Positions 59,156-64,000 of a DNA stretch of 64,000 nt are shown here, one piece after another. The position numbers and the translations under genes are program-made. Within the stretch, counting starts at the first letter, position 1, and each line of letters starts with the position of its first letter. This DNA is from UBA1672 sp051967755 (lineage in GTDB: Bacteria > Pseudomonadota > Alphaproteobacteria > Micavibrionales > Micavibrionaceae): positions 62,001-126,000 of the forward strand of contig JBQDYD010000004.1 of NCBI GenBank assembly GCA_051967755.1, read 5' to 3'. Below the pieces are notes generated by a model, which was given only the letters and a program-made list of their open reading frames with translations, did no database searches and had not been told where the DNA came from.

Positions 59156-61420
59156 ATGATAAAAATACATATGGATCAAACTCTGCTTTTCGAAGATGAG
59201 CATCAAGACGATAATGCGGCGCACCATTTGCTGGAGGGGCATGTGGTGTCCGTTCTTGTGCCGTATCCTGTCGATAAGGCGTATGATTATATCGTCCCGC
59301 CCGATATCACTGTGCAGGCGGGGGATTATGTATCGGTGCCTTTGGGTAATCGCGAAATCCCTGCCGTGGTGTGGGGCGATGCGACGGGTGATGTTGACCC
59401 GAAAAAGCTTAAGGCGGTGATTTCAAAATATTATATTGCTCCCATGCCGCAAGTGCACCGCAAATTTATCGACTGGGTGGCGGGCTATACGCTTTCTATG
59501 AAAGGCTCAGTTTTGAAAATGGCACTCAGCGCGCCTGCGGGGCTTAACCGCCCGAAACCTGCGCGCGGCTTCAGGCGTAATACGGATTTACCCATCCCTG
59601 AGAAAGGCATCTCGGCGCAGCGCCGCAAGGTGATGGAGGTCATGGCCGACGGGCAAACGCGCATTGCCTCAGAAATTGCAGATATGGCGGGGTGTTCATC
59701 AGGCGTGATTGGCGGCATGGCGGATAAAGGCCTGTTGGAAGAGGTCAGCGTCTATAACCCCGCGCCGTGTTTACATCCAGACACGGAGGGGCATTTGGCG
59801 GTTTTGTCCGAGGATCAGCAAATGGTCGCGGATGAGCTATGCGATGATGTGCGCTCCGGTAACTTCAGCGTCAGCTTGCTTGACGGGGTTACGGGCGCGG
59901 GTAAAACTGAGGTGTATTTTGAGGCCGTCGCAGAAGCCATTAAAAACGGTAAGCAGGTTGTGATTTTATTGCCTGAAATTGCCCTGTCGAATGCGTTTCT
60001 TGATCGGTTTAAAACGCGTTTTGGCTGCGCGCCTGCGCTCTGGCATTCGCATTTAACCCCCGCACAAAGGCGCACTGCGTGGCGCGGTGTGGCGCAAGGG
60101 GATACGCGCGTTGTGGTGGGGGCGCGTTCGGCGCTGTTTCTGCCATATAAGGATTTAGGGTTGATCATTGTGGATGAGGAGCATGACCCCGCCTATAAGC
60201 AAGAAGACGGCGTGATATATCATGCGCGCGATATGGCGGTGGTGCGGGCATCAATCGGGAAAATGCCTGTGGTGCTGGTATCGGCAACCCCGTCACTGGA
60301 AACCATGATGAATGCATGGGATGAGAAATATAAGCATTTAATCCTGCCCAGCCGTTATGGCGGCGCGCATTTGCCTGATATATCCGTGGTGGATTTACGC
60401 GCGGATAAGCCTGAGCGGCAGAGCTTCCTCTCTAAAACGTTAATCGAGGAAGTCGAAAAAACCCTGGAGGCGGGGGAGCAGACGTTATTATTTCTTAACC
60501 GTCGTGGCTATGCGCCCCTAACGCTATGCCGTACATGCGGACATCGTATGGAATGCCCGCGTTGCACCGCGTGGTTGGTGGAGCATAAACGCAGCGGTAA
60601 ATTACATTGCCATCATTGCGGGTTTCACAGCCAAATCCCCGATATTTGCCCGTCCTGCGAAGACCGCGATAGTTTCGCAGCCTGCGGCCCTGGGGTGGAG
60701 CGGATATTTGAGGAAACCAAAAAGATATTCCCCGATGCGCGGGTTATGGTTTTGGCGAGTGATACGGCAGAAAGCAATGAAGAGCTGAAGGCGATGCTGG
60801 CGACGATTATCGCGGGTGAGGTTGATATTGTAATCGGCACGCAAATTATCGCGAAGGGGCATCATTTCCCGAACCTGACCCTTGTCGGTGTGGTTGATGC
60901 GGATTTGGGGTTAAAGGGCGGTGATTTGCGCGCGGCGGAGCGCACCTATCAGATGTTACATCAGGTGGCAGGGCGCGCAGGGCGAGAGCAAAAAAAGGGA
61001 CGCGTATTATTACAAAGTTGGATGCCTGAACACCGCATTATGAAAGCGATGGCGGGCGAAGGACGTGATCAGTTTTTAGAAGTCGAAGCGGCGGAGCGTG
61101 AAGCCGCACTAATGCCGCCATTCAGCCGTTTGGCCGCAATAATTATTGCGGGGCGTGAGGAATCGCTGGTTCTGGATGTGGCGAAGGCGCTTGGTAAAAC
61201 ATCCCCGCAAGGGCTGACGGAGCAGGGACACCGCATTCAAACCCTAGGCCCTGCACCTGCGCCGTTTGCACGCCTGCGCGGGCGGTATCGTTATCGTTTA
61301 TTGGTGCGCGCGGATAAGGCGATTGATCTGCAAACGACAGTTGCCAATTGGGTGAATGGGGTCAAGGTGCCCTCAAGCGTGCGGGTTTATATCGACATCG
61401 ACCCGCAGAACTTTTTGTGA
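59156..61420 (+). CDS. priA: Primosomal helicase PriA
   Basis: 3'-5' DNA helicase that restarts stalled replication forks. Walker A GVTGAGKT lies at 244-251 and the DEEH box at 340-343. SATPSLETMM (motif III) and QTLLFLNRRGY follow. The eight zinc cysteines at 458, 461, 467, 470, 485, 488, 498 and 501 are all kept. Its 754 residues are normal. Start choice between ATG 59156 and ATG 59171 is uncertain, with no strong SD for either. It converges with the first spermidine-synthase-like gene, 4 bases away. Confidence 0.95.
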   Translation: MIKIHMDQTLLFEDEHQDDNAAHHLLEGHVVSVLVPYPVDKAYDYIVPPDITVQAGDYVSVPLGNREIPAVVWGDATGDVDPKKLKAVISKYYIAPMPQVHRKFIDWVAGYTLSMKGSVLKMALSAPAGLNRPKPARGFRRNTDLPIPEKGISAQRRKVMEVMADGQTRIASEIADMAGCSSGVIGGMADKGLLEEVSVYNPAPCLHPDTEGHLAVLSEDQQMVADELCDDVRSGNFSVSLLDGVTGAGKTEVYFEAVAEAIKNGKQVVILLPEIALSNAFLDRFKTRFGCAPALWHSHLTPAQRRTAWRGVAQGDTRVVVGARSALFLPYKDLGLIIVDEEHDPAYKQEDGVIYHARDMAVVRASIGKMPVVLVSATPSLETMMNAWDEKYKHLILPSRYGGAHLPDISVVDLRADKPERQSFLSKTLIEEVEKTLEAGEQTLLFLNRRGYAPLTLCRTCGHRMECPRCTAWLVEHKRSGKLHCHHCGFHSQIPDICPSCEDRDSFAACGPGVERIFEETKKIFPDARVMVLASDTAESNEELKAMLATIIAGEVDIVIGTQIIAKGHHFPNLTLVGVVDADLGLKGGDLRAAERTYQMLHQVAGRAGREQKKGRVLLQSWMPEHRIMKAMAGEGRDQFLEVEAAEREAALMPPFSRLAAIIIAGREESLVLDVAKALGKTSPQGLTEQGHRIQTLGPAPAPFARLRGRYRYRLLVRADKAIDLQTTVANWVNGVKVPSSVRVYIDIDPQNFL

Positions 61421-61423
61421 GTG

Positions 61424-62860
61424 CTATTTGCTTTTTGCTTCTTCGGAATAAATTGAGCGCGCTTCATTGTCCAAATCATGGTGTTTATAGATATACATGT
61501 AATTGGAATTTGCGGTTTTACTATCTGTCCACACATCGTGTTTGTCTCTTGTTTCATGGCGCGAAACATACGGAAAGACCGAACGGAATGTGTTGTCTAT
61601 GTTTTTGGAAAACAGATTTGAGAAGCTTGGAGAAACGATGAAATTCGCGATCACAACACCATCAGGCTTTACATGATCTTTGACCTCGCCAAAAAATTCT
61701 TTTGTGACAAGATGCTCGGGAATGCTTAGGCCGCCTAAAAAGGCATCGAGCAAAATAACATCAAACTTTTTGTCAGTGTTTTTGAAATAGGCGCGCACAG
61801 GAATGGGATAGAATGTTTTATTCGGCTGAAGTTTTTCTTTCAGCAAGAATTCTTCTGCAACATATTTCAGGTCTTTATCAATATCAACATAGACGAAGTT
61901 ATGCTTCAGATCGTTGTGCCCGAATGTAAAGCCGCCGGCGCCGACGATAAGAATATCAAGCGGTGGGGCATCTTCCGGCAAAGCCTCATATGTGATTTTC
62001 TCTGCGAATTCGACATAGTCATGCTTGCGCCCGTCTTTACCGTACATGGATGAGTTATTGTTATTGATGAACATATGCGGGTCGCCTTCTTCCTCGCTTA
62101 TCTCACCGTCTTCTGTAATATTCATGACCATGATGATGCTGTATTTATTATTTTTCACAACATGCAGCATGCCTTTCATGATGTGGTCTGAATTCAGGAA
62201 GATTGCAATGCCGGCCATGAAAAACACAGCCATGGTTTTGCTACGCGTCTCTTTCTTGCCCAAAAGGATCGTGAGGAATAACAGCAAGATAAAGATAAGG
62301 GAGACCGTATTATGAACGCCCAAATATTGCATAAAGACCAATGTTGTGATGATTGAGCCGCAAAACGAACCAACCGTAGAGAAAAACAGCATTTTCCCTG
62401 TGATCTGAGAGAGTTTTTCTTTGCTGAAATAGTTACTGACCAGAGGAACCGTTTGCCCCAACAGATAAATAGGGTAAACAATAAAGATAAGGCAGTAGAT
62501 GATGATTTGTATCAACGCGTTCCCTATGCCGAGCTGTTCGAGGGCAAAGAAAAAGAATTGCATAATGAAATAGCTGAGTGCCGGCAGTAAAAAGCATGTA
62601 GAAATAAAAATATTCCGCAGTAGCTTTTTTCTAATGGAATGAAAGTTTCCGTTCTCATCTTTTATTCGGTATTTACCTCCTGTTTGGTATCCCGCGGCGA
62701 GCGGTAAGAGTACGGCGGCGATAATGATAGACATTGTGTCTGTGCCGGCACCAACAAAAGGTACTGTGGTACGCATGGCCAACAATTCAGATGACAGAAT
62801 GATATATCCCTCTAGGAAGATAATCATGTATAGGAAGAATGTTCTATCCAAACTTTTCAT
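61424..62860 (-). CDS. Membrane protein with spermidine-synthase-like domain 1
   Basis: A 478-residue protein of two parts. The N-terminal 230 residues have about seven membrane helices (first near 9-30, then 40-62, 80-112 and others). The C-terminal 230 resemble the spermidine-synthase/methyltransferase Rossmann fold: PLDILIVGAGGFTFGH, YVDIDKDLKYVAEEFL, FDVILLDAFLGGLSIPEHL and TKEFFGEVKDHVKPDGVVIANFIV. Key aminopropyltransferase residues are missing: the GGGDGG loop is GAGGFTFG. The domain probably has another use. A tandem paralogue lies upstream. Membrane-fused SpeE-like proteins are known from other bacteria but remain poorly characterised. Confidence 0.8.
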   Translation of the reverse strand: MKSLDRTFFLYMIIFLEGYIILSSELLAMRTTVPFVGAGTDTMSIIIAAVLLPLAAGYQTGGKYRIKDENGNFHSIRKKLLRNIFISTCFLLPALSYFIMQFFFFALEQLGIGNALIQIIIYCLIFIVYPIYLLGQTVPLVSNYFSKEKLSQITGKMLFFSTVGSFCGSIITTLVFMQYLGVHNTVSLIFILLLFLTILLGKKETRSKTMAVFFMAGIAIFLNSDHIMKGMLHVVKNNKYSIIMVMNITEDGEISEEEGDPHMFINNNNSSMYGKDGRKHDYVEFAEKITYEALPEDAPPLDILIVGAGGFTFGHNDLKHNFVYVDIDKDLKYVAEEFLLKEKLQPNKTFYPIPVRAYFKNTDKKFDVILLDAFLGGLSIPEHLVTKEFFGEVKDHVKPDGVVIANFIVSPSFSNLFSKNIDNTFRSVFPYVSRHETRDKHDVWTDSKTANSNYMYIYKHHDLDNEARSIYSEEAKSK

Positions 62861-62884
62861 TACGCGTGCTTGCTCACTATCCCG

Positions 62885-64000
62885 TTATGGTTTTAATTTT
62901 TTTGGTTTGTCATAGAACACCGTATTTTTGTTGTCGGTATAAATATGACCGTTTTCATAGTTTTCTTGGTGTCTGTATATGTAGGCGACATTTGCAATCA
63001 ATGTATTGCTCTCAGACCATAAATTATAATATTCGGAAATGACCTCTCTTGATACATGCGGGAATACAGAGCGCAGTGTGTTGTCCAGATTGCGCGAAAG
63101 AGGGCTGTTGAATTGTGGTGACACGATAAAGTTTCCGATCAGGACGCCACCATCTTTTAAGTGTGTTTTTACGGCCTCGAAATATTCTTTTGTGACCAAA
63201 TGTTCAGGGATGCTGATGCCGCCCAAATAGGTATCTAAAAAGATAACATCAAATTTTTTATCCGTATCATTTAAAAAGGCGCGTGCCGGCTTTGGCACGA
63301 ATGTTTTATTCTCGCCGATAGGCTCTTTTAAAACATAGTCTTCCGCAACTTCCTGAAGGTCGCGATCAATATCAACATAGGTGTAGTTATTGTTTCTATC
63401 ATCATGACCAAAGGTGAAGGCTCCGGCGCCGATAACCAAGACATCACGCGGTGGGACAGAGCTTATGATAGGCATGATCGCAACGCGCTCTGCAAATTCA
63501 ACATAGGCATGCTTGCGCCCGTCATCATTATAACTGGATGTACGATTACCGTTCAGCACCATTTCACGCGTACCGCGGGATGTTTCGCCGGCCTGAATGG
63601 TGTTGTATTGGTTGTTTTTAATGATGTTATTATCCTGCATAACATGGTCAGAGTTAATGCCGATCGCAGCAATCGCAAGAGCAAAACTATAGATAACAGG
63701 CAGGCTGACTGATTTTCTGCTTAGGGCAATAACCAGTATCGCCATGAGGACGAAGTTAAGGCTGGCGGTATGGTGCACACCAAGCGTTGCCATTAAAACA
63801 ATTGTAGAGATGATGGCACCGGCAAAGGACCCGACAGTAGAAAAGAACAAGATCTTACCGGTAACTTTTGGCAGGTGTTCTTTTGAGAAAAAGTTACTGA
63901 TAAGCGGAACAGTTTGCCCCAACAGGTAAACGGGGGTTACCAAAAACAAAATACTATATATGGTGGTTTGTAAAATACGGTCTTCGATACCGATTGTCGG
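62885..64000 (-). CDS. Membrane protein with spermidine-synthase-like domain 2 (partial)
   Basis: A paralogue of the preceding gene, cut by the window edge: its frame continues open to 64000, so the start lies outside. The visible part has the last membrane helices (YLLGQTVPLISNFF) and the Rossmann domain with RDVLVIGAGAFTFGHDD, YVDIDRDLQEVAEDYVL and FDVIFLDTYLGGISIPEHLV. As in its partner, the GGGDGG signature is not kept. A TTG at 63949 is in frame but lies mid-helix compared with the partner, so it is unlikely to be the start. The two genes are 24 bases apart and on one strand. Confidence 0.82.
   Translation of the reverse strand, partial: PTIGIEDRILQTTIYSILFLVTPVYLLGQTVPLISNFFSKEHLPKVTGKILFFSTVGSFAGAIISTIVLMATLGVHHTASLNFVLMAILVIALSRKSVSLPVIYSFALAIAAIGINSDHVMQDNNIIKNNQYNTIQAGETSRGTREMVLNGNRTSSYNDDGRKHAYVEFAERVAIMPIISSVPPRDVLVIGAGAFTFGHDDRNNNYTYVDIDRDLQEVAEDYVLKEPIGENKTFVPKPARAFLNDTDKKFDVIFLDTYLGGISIPEHLVTKEYFEAVKTHLKDGGVLIGNFIVSPQFNSPLSRNLDNTLRSVFPHVSREVISEYYNLWSESNTLIANVAYIYRHQENYENGHIYTDNKNTVFYDKPKKLKP

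Noticed and set aside
61424..62860. True spermidine synthase
   Set aside because: The GGGDGG loop and the usual catalytic Asp context are missing, and a membrane domain is fused.
1..64000. CRISPR array, tRNA, rRNA or insertion sequence
   Set aside because: No regularly spaced repeats, no cloverleaf, no rRNA motifs and no transposase with terminal repeats were seen.

Overview
The window reads as a chromosomal segment of an alphaproteobacterium of moderate GC content. Support comes from the SPOR-nagZ-scpA-scpB-tatABC block, the xerC-DUF484 pair, sucCD and sucA close together with sucB and lpd downstream, erpA next to dgt, and the thiE-thiD-thiL group. A Micavibrio-like lineage would fit the many unannotated envelope and cell-wall-lytic proteins, but the sequence alone does not settle the genus. 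I see no rRNA, tRNA, IS element, CRISPR array or intact prophage. Coding density is very high: only one gap, 28407-28765, exceeds 300 bases.

Layout. 1-8 kb: an Asp/Glu racemase homologue, a minus-strand run for signal peptidase I, a Tat-exported SDR and a secreted protein, two lipoproteins with hydrolase-like folds, exonuclease III and a PfkB kinase. 8-17 kb: erpA, dgt, then a long plus-strand operon SPOR-nagZ-scpA-x-scpB-x-tatA-x-tatB-tatC-zapE with three extra small membrane proteins (x) inserted. 17-20 kb: malate dehydrogenase with a clear terminator, a SpoIIAA-like protein and a TrkH potassium transporter. 20-28.5 kb: four minus-strand genes, three with peptidoglycan-hydrolase domains and one 1196-residue coiled-coil protein. 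Three of them have closely similar sigma70-type promoters. 28.7-36 kb: sucC-sucD, three unknown genes, sucA. 36-44.6 kb: a DUF389 protein, two paralogues flanking a membrane protein, thiE-thiD-(BASS transporter)-thiL, sucB and two LprI-like secreted proteins. 44.6-56 kb: the least conventional region, described below, interrupted by lpd. 56-64 kb: xerC, DUF484, transaldolase, a hypothetical gene, priA, and two tandem membrane proteins with spermidine-synthase-like domains, the second running off the window.

The TCA and energy genes (sucC, sucD, sucA, sucB, lpd, mdh) supply 2-oxoglutarate dehydrogenase, succinyl-CoA synthetase and malate dehydrogenase. They are spread over 33 kb with unrelated genes between them. 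The Tat genes match the presence of a Tat-signal SDR in the same window.

Best candidate for an undescribed system. At 44.6-49.5 kb two distant paralogous two-domain deaminases, each with a catalytic N-terminal half and a degenerate C-terminal half, flank an 829-residue protein joining a CBS-like N-terminus to a LOG-type nucleotide phosphoribohydrolase C-terminus. At 51-56 kb a compact minus-strand operon encodes a GT2 glycosyltransferase, a Nudix hydrolase, a histidine phosphatase and two paralogous small proteins with atypical kinase-like motifs. Together they look like a nucleotide or nucleotide-sugar processing pathway of unknown product. The second candidate is the co-promoted lytic-enzyme and coiled-coil set at 20.4-28.6 kb, whose three main proteins lack Sec signals. 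These functions are inferences from motifs read by eye.
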